A stretch of 64,000 nt of DNA from Hyphomicrobiales bacterium (GCA_016710435.1 JADJVV010000001.1:2812501-2876500); one strand, 5' to 3'. Shown: positions 51,349 to 60,917, counted from the first letter of the stretch. The notes: generated by a model not told the origin, from the sequence alone. A program made the numbers and translations.

Positions 51349-51770
51349 CCAAGGACGATGAACTGCTCGGCCTGTTGCGACTCAACGCGCGCGAACCCGT
51401 GGCCTCGCTCGCCCGCAAACTCGGCCTGTCCCGCACCACGGTCCAGGACCGCCTCCGCCGGTTGGAAGAGAGCGGCGTCATCGCCGGTTATGCCGTGAAG
51501 TTGGGGGCGGACACCCGCGCCGCGGGCCTCGCCGCCATGATTTCGCTGGGGGCCGAGCCCAAGAAACAGATCGAGGTCTCCCGCGCCGTCTCACGCATTC
51601 CACAGGTGGAAACGCTCTATGCGGTGAGTGGCAAATTCGACTATGTGGCGCTGGTGCGGGCAGGCACGGCGGAGGAGATCGACCGCCTGATTGACCAGAT
51701 GACGCAGTTGCCGGGCGTGATCGACGTGGAAACCTCAGTCATTTTGTCAACAAAACTGGATCGCAGATAA
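51342..51770 (+). CDS. Lrp/AsnC family transcriptional regulator
   Basis: 142 aa from ATG 51342 (AGGA upstream; earlier ATG at 51315 and TTG at 51288 less supported). N-terminal helix-turn-helix DDELLGLLRLNAREPVASLARKLGLSRTTVQDRLRRLEESGVI, then a RAM ligand-binding domain (IPQVETLYAVSGKFDYVALVRAG). Amino-acid-responsive regulators of this type usually control a divergent neighbour; here that is the decarboxylase. The operator repeats point to autoregulation as well. Confidence 0.88.
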   Translation: MTAKDDELLGLLRLNAREPVASLARKLGLSRTTVQDRLRRLEESGVIAGYAVKLGADTRAAGLAAMISLGAEPKKQIEVSRAVSRIPQVETLYAVSGKFDYVALVRAGTAEEIDRLIDQMTQLPGVIDVETSVILSTKLDRR

Positions 51771-51820
51771 CACTACGACGCGAAGGGCGATTTGCCGGCG
51801 CGCAACAAGGACGGACATCC

Positions 51821-53218
51821 ATGCTTCGAGTTCTCTCGCTTTTCCTCCTGTGCATTGTGCTGGGGCAGGGGGCGCTTGCCCAGACCGCAAGACAGGTGCC
51901 GCAAACCCGCGCGGAGGTTTCGCTTTCCTTCGCCCCCGTGGTGAAGCGTGCAGCACCAGCAGTGGTGAACGTCTACGCCAAGACACTGGTGGCCGAGCGC
52001 CAGCCCGACCTGCAGGCAGACCCGTTCTTCCGCCGCTTCTTCGGCGAGAACGGAACCTTCGGGCGGCCGCGCGAACGGGTGAAGAATTCCCTCGGCTCCG
52101 GCGTGGTGGTCGATGGTTCGGGCGTCATCGTCACCAACAATCATGTGGTGGCCGGCGCCACGGAACTGCGTGTGGTCCTCGCCGACAAGCGCGAGTTCGA
52201 GGCCAAGGTGCTGCTGACGGACGATCGCACCGACCTTGCCGTCCTCAAGATCGATCTGAAGGATGAAGAACTGCCAGCCCTGCCGCTGTCCAATTCCGAT
52301 GATCTCGAAGTGGGTGATCTCGTTCTCGCCATCGGCAATCCCTTCGGCGTGGGCCAGACCGTGACCAGCGGAATCGTTTCGGCACTCGCGCGCACCCGCG
52401 TGGGCGTCACCGACTACCAGTTCTTCATCCAGACCGATGCGGCCATCAATCCCGGAAACTCCGGTGGCGCGCTCGTCAACATGAAGGGCGAACTCGTCGG
52501 CATCAACACGGCCATCTTCTCGAAGTCGGGTGGCTCCATCGGCATCGGCTTCTCCATTCCCTCCAACATGGTGCAGACGGTGGTGGACAGCGCCGAGTCC
52601 GGCGATACGAAGATCCGTCGCCCCTGGCTTGGCGTGCAGTTGCAGGACGTGACGCCTGACCTGGCGGACAGCCTGGGTCTGGCACGGCCGGAAGGTGCGT
52701 TGATCGCCAAGCTGCATCCCGACAGCCCGCTCGCCGCGGCGGGGCTGAAGCGCGGCGATGTCATCATCGGCTTTGAAGGCCGCGCCATCGACAGTGCGCA
52801 GGAATTTGGCTTCCGCGTTGGCACGGCAAAGATCGGTGAAACGCGCATCGTCGAATACCGCCGCAACAACGAGGATTTCGAAACACGCCTTCACATGGTG
52901 GCCGCCCCGGAATCAACGCCCCGCGATGAATGGAAAATCACGGGCGACTCTCCCTTCCAGGGCATGACGGTGGCGAATCTTTCGCCATCGGTGGCGGAGG
53001 ATGTCGGCATGGCGGCGGATGCCACCGGCGTGGTGGTGACTGCGGTCGATTCCGGCACCGCCCAGCGCTTCTTCAAGAAGGGTGATCTTCTGCTTCTCGT
53101 GAACCGCAAGGAAATCGACACGGTGAAGGACCTTCGTGACGCGCTGGCCGACGACCAGGGCCGCTGGTCCATCGCCATCGAACGCGGTGGCAAGCAGATC
53201 GCTGTCCGCTTCCGCTGA
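51821..53218 (+). CDS. Periplasmic Do/DegP-type serine protease
   Basis: 465 aa. Signal peptide to about residue 20 (LFLLCIVLGQGALAQ). Trypsin-like domain with the triad H108 (TNNHVV), D138 (DRTDLAV) and S214 (PGNSGGALV), followed by two PDZ domains (about 265-360 and 390-465). The chymotrypsin part includes FFRRFFG, an LA-loop-like stretch. Acts in envelope protein quality control. TGATG overlap of one base with rarA suggests co-transcription. Confidence 0.93.
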   Translation: MLRVLSLFLLCIVLGQGALAQTARQVPQTRAEVSLSFAPVVKRAAPAVVNVYAKTLVAERQPDLQADPFFRRFFGENGTFGRPRERVKNSLGSGVVVDGSGVIVTNNHVVAGATELRVVLADKREFEAKVLLTDDRTDLAVLKIDLKDEELPALPLSNSDDLEVGDLVLAIGNPFGVGQTVTSGIVSALARTRVGVTDYQFFIQTDAAINPGNSGGALVNMKGELVGINTAIFSKSGGSIGIGFSIPSNMVQTVVDSAESGDTKIRRPWLGVQLQDVTPDLADSLGLARPEGALIAKLHPDSPLAAAGLKRGDVIIGFEGRAIDSAQEFGFRVGTAKIGETRIVEYRRNNEDFETRLHMVAAPESTPRDEWKITGDSPFQGMTVANLSPSVAEDVGMAADATGVVVTAVDSGTAQRFFKKGDLLLLVNRKEIDTVKDLRDALADDQGRWSIAIERGGKQIAVRFR

Positions 53219-54525
53219 TGAGCAACCTCTTCGACGCGGGCGGCGTAACGCGCGAGGGGCCCCGGCCGCTCGCCGACCGCCTGCGTCCCCAACGCCTCTC
53301 GGATGTGGTGGGCCAGGATCATCTGGTGGGTGAGGAGGGCACGCTCACGCGCATGCTCGCGGCAGGCCGTATTCCCTCGATCATCCTCTGGGGTCCGCCC
53401 GGTACGGGCAAGACCACCATGGCCCGCTTGCTGGCGGGCGAAACAGGTCTGGTCTTCGAGCAGATGTCGGCCATCTTCTCCGGCGTTGCAGACCTGAAGA
53501 AGGCATTCGAGCAGGCCCGCATGCGTCGGGAGCAGGGCCGCTCCACGCTGCTGTTCGTGGATGAGATTCACCGCTTCAACAAATCACAGCAGGATTCCTT
53601 CCTGCCCTTTGTTGAGGATGGCACCATCACATTGGTGGGCGCCACCACCGAGAACCCGTCGTTCGAGTTGAACGGCGCGCTCCTGTCCCGCTGCCAGGTG
53701 CTGGTGCTGAACCGGCTCGACGACGAAGCCCTCGATGCCCTTGTCCGCCGCGCCGAAGTGTTCGAGCGCCGTAGCCTGCCGCTCACGCCGGAATCGCGCT
53801 CGGCCCTCATCGCCATGGCCGATGGCGACGGCCGCTATTTCCTGAACCTGGTGGAAGAGGTGTTTGCAGGCGTGCCCGAAGGCGGGGCCGCACTCGCGCC
53901 CGAACAGCTGGGCAAGATCGTCGCCAAGCGCCTGCCGCTCTACGACAAGGCGGCCGATGGCCACTACAATCTCATTTCCGCCCTGCACAAGTCGGTGCGT
54001 GGCTCGGACCCTGATGCAGCACTCTATTATCTTGCGCGCATGCTGACAGCGGGCGAGGACCCGCTGTTCATCGCCCGCCGCCTGGTGCGCATGGCGAACG
54101 AAGACGTGGGGCTGGCGGACCCCGAAGCCGTGACTCAGGCGCTTGCCGCCAAGGATACCTACGAGTTCCTGGGTTCGCCGGAAGGCGAACTGGCCCTCGC
54201 GCAGGCCTGCGTCTACATCGCGGCCGCGCCGAAATCGAACGCGCTCTACACGGCCTTCAAGCAGGCGATGGCGAAGGCCCGAGAGACGGGCTCCCTGATG
54301 CCGCCGAAAACGATTCTCAATGCGCCGACGAAGATGATGAAGCAGCAGGAATACGGCGCAGGCTACCGCTACGACCACGACGAGCCCGAGGCCTTCTCCG
54401 GCCAGAACTATTTCCCCGACGCCATTCCCCGGCAGCGCTTCTACGATCCGGTGGAACGCGGGTTTGAGCGTGAGTTGAAGAAGCGGCTGGACTACTGGGC
54501 CAAGCTCCGCAAGGAGCGGGGCTGA
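53218..54525 (+). CDS. rarA: Replication-associated recombination protein A (RarA/MgsA)
   Basis: 435 aa AAA+ ATPase. PLADRLRPQRLSDVVGQDHLVGEEG opening, Walker A GPPGTGKTT near 58-66, Walker B LFVDEIHRFNKSQQD, sensor 1 GATTENPSFELN, and the C-terminal oligomerisation and DUF-type region with LHKSVRGSDPDAALYYLARML. Clamp-loader-like protein acting at stalled forks. Coupled to the protease gene by one-base overlap; the pair is common in alphaproteobacteria. Confidence 0.96.
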   Translation: MSNLFDAGGVTREGPRPLADRLRPQRLSDVVGQDHLVGEEGTLTRMLAAGRIPSIILWGPPGTGKTTMARLLAGETGLVFEQMSAIFSGVADLKKAFEQARMRREQGRSTLLFVDEIHRFNKSQQDSFLPFVEDGTITLVGATTENPSFELNGALLSRCQVLVLNRLDDEALDALVRRAEVFERRSLPLTPESRSALIAMADGDGRYFLNLVEEVFAGVPEGGAALAPEQLGKIVAKRLPLYDKAADGHYNLISALHKSVRGSDPDAALYYLARMLTAGEDPLFIARRLVRMANEDVGLADPEAVTQALAAKDTYEFLGSPEGELALAQACVYIAAAPKSNALYTAFKQAMAKARETGSLMPPKTILNAPTKMMKQQEYGAGYRYDHDEPEAFSGQNYFPDAIPRQRFYDPVERGFERELKKRLDYWAKLRKERG

Positions 54526-54534
54526 CCGAAGAAC

Positions 54535-54954
54535 TCACATTGCCGCGCGGATCATCTCCGCCTGTTTTGCCAACGTAGCCTGATCCGCCATGCCGCCCAC
54601 ATGCGGCTTCACGGTGTCACCCGTCTTCAGCGGCAGCACGTGGAAATGCAGGTGGAACACCGTCTGCCCGGCTGCCTGTTCATTGTACTGGCGCACCTGG
54701 CAACCATCAGCGCGGAAAGCCTTCATGGCGGCGCGCGCCACCTTTTGAACCGTGGCCATGACGTGACCCAACACCGCAGGATCGGCATCCAGCAAATTGC
54801 GTGAACCCTGCTTCGGAATGACGAGGCAATGGCCTTCAACCATCGGCATCACATCCATGAAGGCATAGGTGTGGTCGTCTTCGTGGATCTTGTGGGAGGG
54901 AATCTCGCCCTTCAGGATCTTGGCAAAGATGTTGTTGGGATCATAGGCGGTCAT
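54535..54954 (-). CDS. HIT family nucleotide-binding hydrolase
   Basis: 139 aa. NNIFAKILKGEIPSHKIHEDDHTYAFMDVMP opening and the histidine triad HLHFHV with H101, H103 and H105. Hint-type enzymes hydrolyse nucleoside phosphoramidates or adenylated metabolites. Its start overlaps the trmFO stop by four bases. Confidence 0.92.
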   Translation of the reverse strand: MTAYDPNNIFAKILKGEIPSHKIHEDDHTYAFMDVMPMVEGHCLVIPKQGSRNLLDADPAVLGHVMATVQKVARAAMKAFRADGCQVRQYNEQAAGQTVFHLHFHVLPLKTGDTVKPHVGGMADQATLAKQAEMIRAAM

Positions 54955-56336
54955 GCGGTGCTCCCGTGTGCAAGCCAGTCGGCAAAATCCCTGAGCGCGC
55001 GCGCCGTATAGGCCCGCTTGCGCGCCACGCCCTTCTCGGTGTGCTTCATGCCCTTCGCCAGATAATCCGTAGGCGGAGGAAACAGCCCGAAGTTCACGTT
55101 CATCGGTTGGAACGAAGATTTCGCACCATCCGTCGTGACGAGGTGGCCGCCTGTGATGTGGTTGATGAGCGCACCATGGGCCGTGGTGGCGGGCGGAACC
55201 GTGAAAGCCTTGCCCAGGCGTTCGGCCGCCGCCATGCGGCCAGCCATGATGCCCATGGCCGCACTTTCCACATAGCCTTCGACGCCCGTGATCTGACCGG
55301 CAAAACGCAGGCGCGGATCAGCTTTGAGCCGCATGAAGCCATCCAGCACCTTCGGCGAATTGAGGAAGGTGTTGCGGTGCAGGCCGCCCAGACGCGCAAA
55401 CTCCGCATTCTCCAGCCCAGGGATCGTCCGGAACACGCGCACCTGTTCGGCGTATTTCAGTTTCGTCTGGAAACCCACCATGTTGTAGAGAGTGCCCAGT
55501 GCATTGTCCTGGCGGAGCTGCACCACCGCATAGGCCTTGACCGTGGGGTTGTGGGCATTGGTGAGGCCCATGGGCTTCATCGGCCCGAAGCGCAGCGTCT
55601 CAGGTCCGCGCTCCGCCATGACCTCGATCGGGAGGCACCCGTCGAAGTAGGGCGTGGTCTTCTCCCATTCCTTGAAGTCTCCCTTGTCACCCTCGTTCAA
55701 GGCCGTGATGAAGGCCTCGTACTGCGCCTTGTCCATGGGGCAGTTGATGTAGTCTTTGCCCGTGCCGCCGGGCCCCACCTTGTCGTAGCGGGACTGGAAC
55801 CAGGCCACATCCATGTTGATCGACTCGCGGTGGATGATGGGAGCGATGGCATCGAAGAAGGCAAGGTCGGCTTCGCCCGTCAGTCCGCGCACGGCCTCGG
55901 CCAGGGCAGGAGAGGTGAGGGGCCCCGTGGCGATGATGACCTTGTCCCATTCGGAAGGCGGCAGACCCGCCACTTCGCCGCGCGCGATCCGGATCAGCGG
56001 ATGCGCCTCGATGCGCCGCGTCACCTCAGCCGAAAAACCGTCGCGGTCCACGGCGAGCGCGCCACCTGCGGGAACCTGATGCAGTGCCGCCACCTGCATG
56101 AGCAAGGAACCCGCCATGCGCATTTCCTCATGCAGCAGACCCACGGCATTCTGGTCCTTGTCGTCGCTGCGGAAGGAATTCGAACAGACGAGTTCGGCGA
56201 GGCCATCCGTCTTGTGGGCATCGGTGGCAACCACAGGCCGCATCTCGTGCAGCACCACAGGCACGCCAGCCTGCGCCAATGCCCAGGCTGCCTCAGATCC
56301 TGCCATGCCGCCGCCGATGACGTAAACGTCCTGCAT
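54951..56336 (-). CDS. trmFO: Methylenetetrahydrofolate-tRNA-(uracil-5-)-methyltransferase TrmFO
   Basis: 461 aa from ATG 56336 (MQDVYVIGGGMAGSEAAWALAQAGVPVVLHEMRP). FAD-binding GGGMAG, KTDGLAELVCSNSFRSDD, and the C-terminal GALINHITGG..FQPMNVNFGLFPP typical of TrmFO (GidA small paralogue). Uses folate and FAD to form m5U54 in tRNA. A TTG-started frame extends 15 codons upstream without support. Operon with the HIT gene. Confidence 0.95.
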   Translation of the reverse strand: MQDVYVIGGGMAGSEAAWALAQAGVPVVLHEMRPVVATDAHKTDGLAELVCSNSFRSDDKDQNAVGLLHEEMRMAGSLLMQVAALHQVPAGGALAVDRDGFSAEVTRRIEAHPLIRIARGEVAGLPPSEWDKVIIATGPLTSPALAEAVRGLTGEADLAFFDAIAPIIHRESINMDVAWFQSRYDKVGPGGTGKDYINCPMDKAQYEAFITALNEGDKGDFKEWEKTTPYFDGCLPIEVMAERGPETLRFGPMKPMGLTNAHNPTVKAYAVVQLRQDNALGTLYNMVGFQTKLKYAEQVRVFRTIPGLENAEFARLGGLHRNTFLNSPKVLDGFMRLKADPRLRFAGQITGVEGYVESAAMGIMAGRMAAAERLGKAFTVPPATTAHGALINHITGGHLVTTDGAKSSFQPMNVNFGLFPPPTDYLAKGMKHTEKGVARKRAYTARALRDFADWLAHGSTA

Positions 56337-56477
56337 CACACTCGCTGTCCCGTTGACCAAGGCGCTTCGACTACTCTTCAATCCCGTTCAATTCCAGTCC
56401 TTCCGCATTAACCACGGACGGCGACGAAGGATTTACGAAACCGTGATAGCGAGAGGCAAGACCAAGAGGGAATTGGC

Positions 56478-57704
56478 GTGGGCGGGTTTCTCAAGAACAC
56501 TTCAGGCAACATGGCCGTGATCACGGCTCTTTGCGCAACGGCACTGCTGGGCGCCGCCGGCGTGGCGGTGGATTTCGTACGGCAGAACGACGAGGATACG
56601 GCCTATTCGGCGGCCGCCGATGCGGCGGCTCTTGCGGGTGCCGCTTTGATCCGTGAGCATACGGATTGGTCCGCCGGCAAGATCAAGACGGATGCAAAGG
56701 CCGAGGCGTTGAAAAGCTGGAAGGCAAATCTCACGCCATCGCTCTATGACCAGCTCAAAACGCCCGATGTGAAAATCGTCCACTCCGGCATGGAATGGAC
56801 CGTCCGCGTCTCCTACGCCGGCACGATGCCGACGTCGCTGCTCGCGGTCACGGGCGTGACGTCCGTGCCGCTACGCGGGGAAGCCGTCTCGGCGGTGGGC
56901 CAGAACCAGACGCACTGGCAGTTCAATTTCGCCATCGACACATCATCATCCATGGGCATCGGCGCCACCCAGGCCGACATGGACGCCATGGTGGCGGACC
57001 CGAACATTGGCTGCATGTTTGCCTGCCATAATAGCGCCACCAATGCCGATACCGTGCACCAGGCCCGCATCGCAGGCTACAAACTCCGCCTCGACGTGGT
57101 CGACGAGGCGGTGGACAACACCATCGACATCATCAAGGGCAAGCCCTCGATCACGCCCAAGGCCGCGCTTTACGGAATCACCACCGGCATCACCGACCTC
57201 GTGAACGAGACGGCCAACCTCAACGACGTGAAGAACCACGATATCCAGGTGGCCTACATGAATGCCTCACTCGGCAACACGAACTACCGCGCTGCCATGG
57301 AAGAGCTGACCAGCAAGATCGGAACGGCGGGCGATGGCAGTTCCGCATCTAAACCTCGCAAGGTTGTCTTCATTGTCACCGACGGCATCCACGACACCAC
57401 CGTGCCGGAACCCAACGTCGACTATTACTGGTGGGCTGACCATCAGCTTGGCACGCTGGACCCGTCCTTCTGCCAGGATATGAAGGACAAGGGCGTGATC
57501 GTCGGCGTTCTCTACATCAACTACATCGTGCCTGCCGGCTACGAGGGCGTGCTCACGGGCTATGAGAACAAGATCCTGCCCAACATGCAGGGCTGCGCCA
57601 GCGACGGCTTCTTCCACAACGCCACGGACAAGACCCAGTTGCAGGCGGCCTTCGCCGACATGCTGGCGAAAGCCTTCAATTCCGACGTACGCCTGACACA
57701 ATAA
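56478..57704 (+). CDS. TadG-like pilus-assembly protein with vWA domain
   Basis: 408 aa from GTG 56478 with AGAGGGAA upstream. The N terminus (FLKNTSGNMAVITALCATALLGAAGVAVDFVRQ) is the TadE/TadG membrane anchor. A von Willebrand A-like domain follows, with the MIDAS DTSSS at 154-158 and VVFIVTDGIHD further on. Cysteine pairs occur in GCMFACHN and in FCQDM/QGCAS. TadG proteins belong to Flp/tight-adherence pilus systems; no other tad gene is nearby, so this is an orphan copy. Confidence 0.82.
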   Translation: MGGFLKNTSGNMAVITALCATALLGAAGVAVDFVRQNDEDTAYSAAADAAALAGAALIREHTDWSAGKIKTDAKAEALKSWKANLTPSLYDQLKTPDVKIVHSGMEWTVRVSYAGTMPTSLLAVTGVTSVPLRGEAVSAVGQNQTHWQFNFAIDTSSSMGIGATQADMDAMVADPNIGCMFACHNSATNADTVHQARIAGYKLRLDVVDEAVDNTIDIIKGKPSITPKAALYGITTGITDLVNETANLNDVKNHDIQVAYMNASLGNTNYRAAMEELTSKIGTAGDGSSASKPRKVVFIVTDGIHDTTVPEPNVDYYWWADHQLGTLDPSFCQDMKDKGVIVGVLYINYIVPAGYEGVLTGYENKILPNMQGCASDGFFHNATDKTQLQAAFADMLAKAFNSDVRLTQ

Positions 57705-57792
57705 ACCCCTCGGACAGGCCTTCCCCCAGGGGAGGGCCGCCAGGCGCCCCGCGTGCTCTTGCCTTTTTAAATCCAGAGTGTAGGCAGGGCAC

Positions 57793-58806
57793 ATGCTTTC
57801 GGTATACGGCACAGACAAGGGCTGCCTGGTCGAACATTCCCGGTCAGGGGATGCGGCCTTGCTGTCCGTTGCCGTCTGGCTGGACATGGTGGAACCGACG
57901 GCCGAAGAGGAAAAGGACGTGGAAGCCGCCCTCGGCATCGACATCCCGACGCGCGGTGAACTCGAAGAAATCGAGGCCTCCAGCCGCCTCTATCAGGAAG
58001 ACGGCGCGGCCTTTATGACCGCCAACCTGATCCGGCGCGGCGAGGACGACCGCCCGGAATCAAGCCCGGTGACATTCATCATCAAGGGCAACCAGCTTAT
58101 CACCATCCGCTATCATCACCCGCAGGCTTTCCCGGTCTACATCAAGCAGGCCATGAAGCCGCAGGCCACCGCCATGACGGGCTGGGGCATCCTGATCAGC
58201 CTGCTGGAAGCCGTGGTTGACCGCGCCGCCGACCATCTGGAGCGCGTGGGCGCCATCGTTGACGATACATCCAAGCAGGTGTTCGACACCTCTTTCATCC
58301 AGCGTCCCGCCCGCAAGGGCCAGCGCCGCCGCAAGAAGCCCAAGAACCTCGAAGAACTTCTGGGCAAGGTGGGCGAGGAGGGCGACTTCACTTCCAAGAT
58401 GCGCGAAAGCCTCGTCTCCATTGGGCGAATGGTGGCCTACATGCAGGCCATCATCGACCAGATGAAGCAGTCCAAGGACATGAAAGAGAACCGCGCTCGC
58501 ATCAAGATTCTGCAGCGCGATATTCTCTCTCTTGCCGACCACTCCAGCTTCCTCTCGGGCAAGATCAGCTTCCTGCTGGATGCCGTGCTGGGCATGATCT
58601 CGATCGAGCAGAACGGCATCATCAAGATCTTCTCGGTGGCCGCGGTCGTGTTCCTGCCGCCCACGCTGGTGGCGTCCGTCTACGGCATGAACTTCAAGTA
58701 CATGCCCGAGCTGGACTGGGAGTTTGGTTATCCCTGGGCAGTCTTCCTCATGATCCTCTCAGCCCTTCTGCCGTTCTGGTATTTCAAGCGAAAGGGCTGG
58801 CTGTGA
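57793..58806 (+). CDS. corA: CorA family Mg2+/Co2+ transporter
   Basis: 337 aa. Long cytoplasmic N-terminal domain, the stalk helix, and two C-terminal membrane helices separated by the selectivity motif YGMNF (GMN), with FKYMPELDWEFGYP in the periplasmic loop. Imports Mg2+ as a pentamer. First of four tightly packed genes (corA, crcB, rluC-type, ATP12). Confidence 0.92.
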   Translation: MLSVYGTDKGCLVEHSRSGDAALLSVAVWLDMVEPTAEEEKDVEAALGIDIPTRGELEEIEASSRLYQEDGAAFMTANLIRRGEDDRPESSPVTFIIKGNQLITIRYHHPQAFPVYIKQAMKPQATAMTGWGILISLLEAVVDRAADHLERVGAIVDDTSKQVFDTSFIQRPARKGQRRRKKPKNLEELLGKVGEEGDFTSKMRESLVSIGRMVAYMQAIIDQMKQSKDMKENRARIKILQRDILSLADHSSFLSGKISFLLDAVLGMISIEQNGIIKIFSVAAVVFLPPTLVASVYGMNFKYMPELDWEFGYPWAVFLMILSALLPFWYFKRKGWL

Positions 58807-59186
58807 TGGGCTCCGTCGCCTGGGTCGCCCTGGGCGGTGCACTGGGCTCCGTCACGCGCTACGCCAGCATCAGGGGTCTTGCCGGCATCTTCGGCGAAGG
58901 CCAGCCCTGGGGCACGCTGACCGTCAACGTGGTTGGCAGTTTCCTGATGGGGCTTCTGGCGGCACTCATCGCCCGCAAATTCGCCGACGCGGATGCTGTG
59001 CGGGTCTTCCTGCTGCCGGGTTTCCTTGGCGGCTTCACAACTTTCTCGGCTTTCTCCCTCGATGTGTTCAACCTCATGCAGCGCGGTGAGAACGGCAGCG
59101 CGATCACCTATGTGTTGGGCTCGGTCATCCTCTCGCTCATTGCCGTCTTTGCAGGCTACGCCCTGATGGTGCGGAGCATCGCCTGA
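58806..59186 (+). CDS. crcB: Fluoride efflux channel CrcB/Fluc
   Basis: 126 aa, four membrane helices. GALGSVTRYASI, GTLTVNVVGSFLMGLL and the pore segment GFLGGFTTFSAFSLD with the fluoride-lining phenylalanines and the Na-site region. Exports F- as a dual-topology dimer. ATG 58806 shares a base with the corA stop (TGATG). A fluoride riboswitch was not seen upstream. Confidence 0.94.
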   Translation: MGSVAWVALGGALGSVTRYASIRGLAGIFGEGQPWGTLTVNVVGSFLMGLLAALIARKFADADAVRVFLLPGFLGGFTTFSAFSLDVFNLMQRGENGSAITYVLGSVILSLIAVFAGYALMVRSIA

Positions 59187-60172
59187 TGGCTGAAGTGAAG
59201 CGCCACGTCGTCGCGGCGGAAGAGGACGGCATGCGTCTGGACCGATGGTTCAAGGTGCATTTCCCGCAGGTGACATTTGCCTATCTCAACAAGCTGACGC
59301 GCACCGGACAGGTGCGGATAGGGCCGGGGCGCTGCAAGACCAATGTCCGTCTCGTGCAGGGTCAGGAAATCCGCGTGCCGCCACTTGCATTCGATACGCG
59401 CCCAGCCGACGCGCCCAAGGGCGACGTGAAGCCGCTTTCCAAGGAAGAGCGCCGTTTCTTCGACTCGATGGTGATCCACGAGGACAGGGATATCTATGTC
59501 CTCAACAAGCCCTCGGGCTTTGCCGTGCAGGGTGGCAGCAAGACCCATCATCATCTGGACGGCCTGCTGATGGGCTTGGGCGTGGAGACGGGCGAGCGCC
59601 CGCTGCTGGTGCACCGCCTCGACCGTGATACCTCAGGTGTGATTGTCGTCGCCAAGCGCCGCGCTATTGCGGCGGCGCTGGGCAAGCTCTTCGCCACGCG
59701 CACGGTCAAGAAGACCTACTGGGCCGTTGTGAAGGGTGTGCCTCATCCCATGCAAGGCCGCATCGACGTGGCGCTGGTGAAGGCCAGGAGCGAAGATGGC
59801 GACCGCATGCGCGCCTCCCGCGAGGGCGAGGAGGAGGACGAGCAACACGCCGTCACCCAATACGCCGTGCTGGACCATGCCGCGAAGATCGCCGCGTGGA
59901 TGTCGCTCCGTCCGCAGACCGGCCGCCAGCACCAGCTTCGCGCCCATATGGACCATCTTGGAACGCCCATCCTCGGCGACAATAAATACAATGGAGACAG
60001 CGACTTGCCGGACGGTGTTGAGAACCGGCTTCATCTCCACGCCCGCCGCCTCGTCTTCCCCCATCCGCGCGGCGGAACGGTGGATGTGACGGCTCCATTG
60101 CCGCAACACATGCTGGAGACCTTCACGCTCTTCGGCTTCGATCCCAAACGGTTTGACCGCGATGACGAGTGA
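59186..60172 (+). CDS. RluC/RluA-family 23S rRNA pseudouridine synthase
   Basis: 328 aa. N-terminal S4 RNA-binding domain (GMRLDRWFKVHFPQVTFAYLNKLTRTGQVRI) and the catalytic domain with HRLDRDTSG, catalytic aspartate D146, then RPQTGRQHQLRAHM and LHARRLVFPHP. Best match by form is RluC (positions 955/2504/2580 in E. coli numbering). Overlaps crcB by one base and the ATP12 gene by eleven. Confidence 0.9.
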   Translation: MAEVKRHVVAAEEDGMRLDRWFKVHFPQVTFAYLNKLTRTGQVRIGPGRCKTNVRLVQGQEIRVPPLAFDTRPADAPKGDVKPLSKEERRFFDSMVIHEDRDIYVLNKPSGFAVQGGSKTHHHLDGLLMGLGVETGERPLLVHRLDRDTSGVIVVAKRRAIAAALGKLFATRTVKKTYWAVVKGVPHPMQGRIDVALVKARSEDGDRMRASREGEEEDEQHAVTQYAVLDHAAKIAAWMSLRPQTGRQHQLRAHMDHLGTPILGDNKYNGDSDLPDGVENRLHLHARRLVFPHPRGGTVDVTAPLPQHMLETFTLFGFDPKRFDRDDE

Positions 60173-60917
60173 CGACGAATCCGACGACGCCCGCATGCGC
60201 CGCCTGATGAAGGACCGTTATGAACGGCCCTTGCCCAGGCGCTTTTACAAGACGGTGGCGATCGGCCCCCGCAACGAAATCCTGCTCGATGGTCGCGCCG
60301 TGAAGACGCCGATGAAGGCCCCGCTGGTTTTGCCGACCCGGGCGCTGGCGGAAGCTGTCGCCGCTGAGTGGGAGGCGCAGGACAAGGTCGTCAACCCCGG
60401 CGTCATGCCCGTGACCAAATATGCCAACACGGCAATCGACCGCGCCGTCTCGGAACGTCAATCCGTGCTGGATGATTTCGCAAGCTACGCGGGCTCGGAC
60501 CTGGTCTGCTACCGCGCCGAAAAGCCACGCGAACTGGCGGACCTGCAATCCCGGCATTGGAATCCCGTGCTCGAAGATGCACGGGTAACGCTGGGGGCGG
60601 CGTTTAAGCCGGTACTGGGCATCGTGCATGTGGCGCAGGATGAGGCCTCAATTTCAGCAGCACGGTCAGCGGCGGCGGCACTCGATCCGTTCCGATTGAC
60701 GGTGCTGTACAATCTCACGACGCTCACGGGTTCGGCACTGTTGTCCCTGATGCTTGTGGGTGGGCGTGCCAGTGCCGAGAAGGGGTGGAACGCGGCCCAT
60801 GTGGACGAGGACTACCAGATTTCGGAATGGGGCGCCGACGACGAGGCCATGGCCCGCCGCGCCGGCCGCCGTCTCGATTTCGATGCCCTCATGGACATCC
60901 TGAACCGCCTGGACTGA
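60162..60917 (+). CDS. ATP12-family F1-ATPase assembly chaperone
   Basis: 251 aa from ATG 60162. RFYKTVAIGPRNEILLDGRAVKTPMKAPLVLPTRALAEAVAAEWEAQ and the later TGSALLSLMLVGGRASAEKGWNAAHVDEDYQ are hallmarks of Atp12. It chaperones the alpha subunit during F1 assembly, in alphaproteobacteria as in mitochondria. In many rhizobia it follows a pseudouridine synthase and a HAD gene; here the HAD gene is missing from between them. Confidence 0.9.
   Translation: MTSDDESDDARMRRLMKDRYERPLPRRFYKTVAIGPRNEILLDGRAVKTPMKAPLVLPTRALAEAVAAEWEAQDKVVNPGVMPVTKYANTAIDRAVSERQSVLDDFASYAGSDLVCYRAEKPRELADLQSRHWNPVLEDARVTLGAAFKPVLGIVHVAQDEASISAARSAAAALDPFRLTVLYNLTTLTGSALLSLMLVGGRASAEKGWNAAHVDEDYQISEWGADDEAMARRAGRRLDFDALMDILNRLD

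Noticed and set aside
57718..57739. GGCCTTCCCC / GGGGAGGGCC inverted repeat after the TadG-like gene
   Set aside because: Loop too tight for the full stem and no adjacent T-run; not supported well enough as a terminator.
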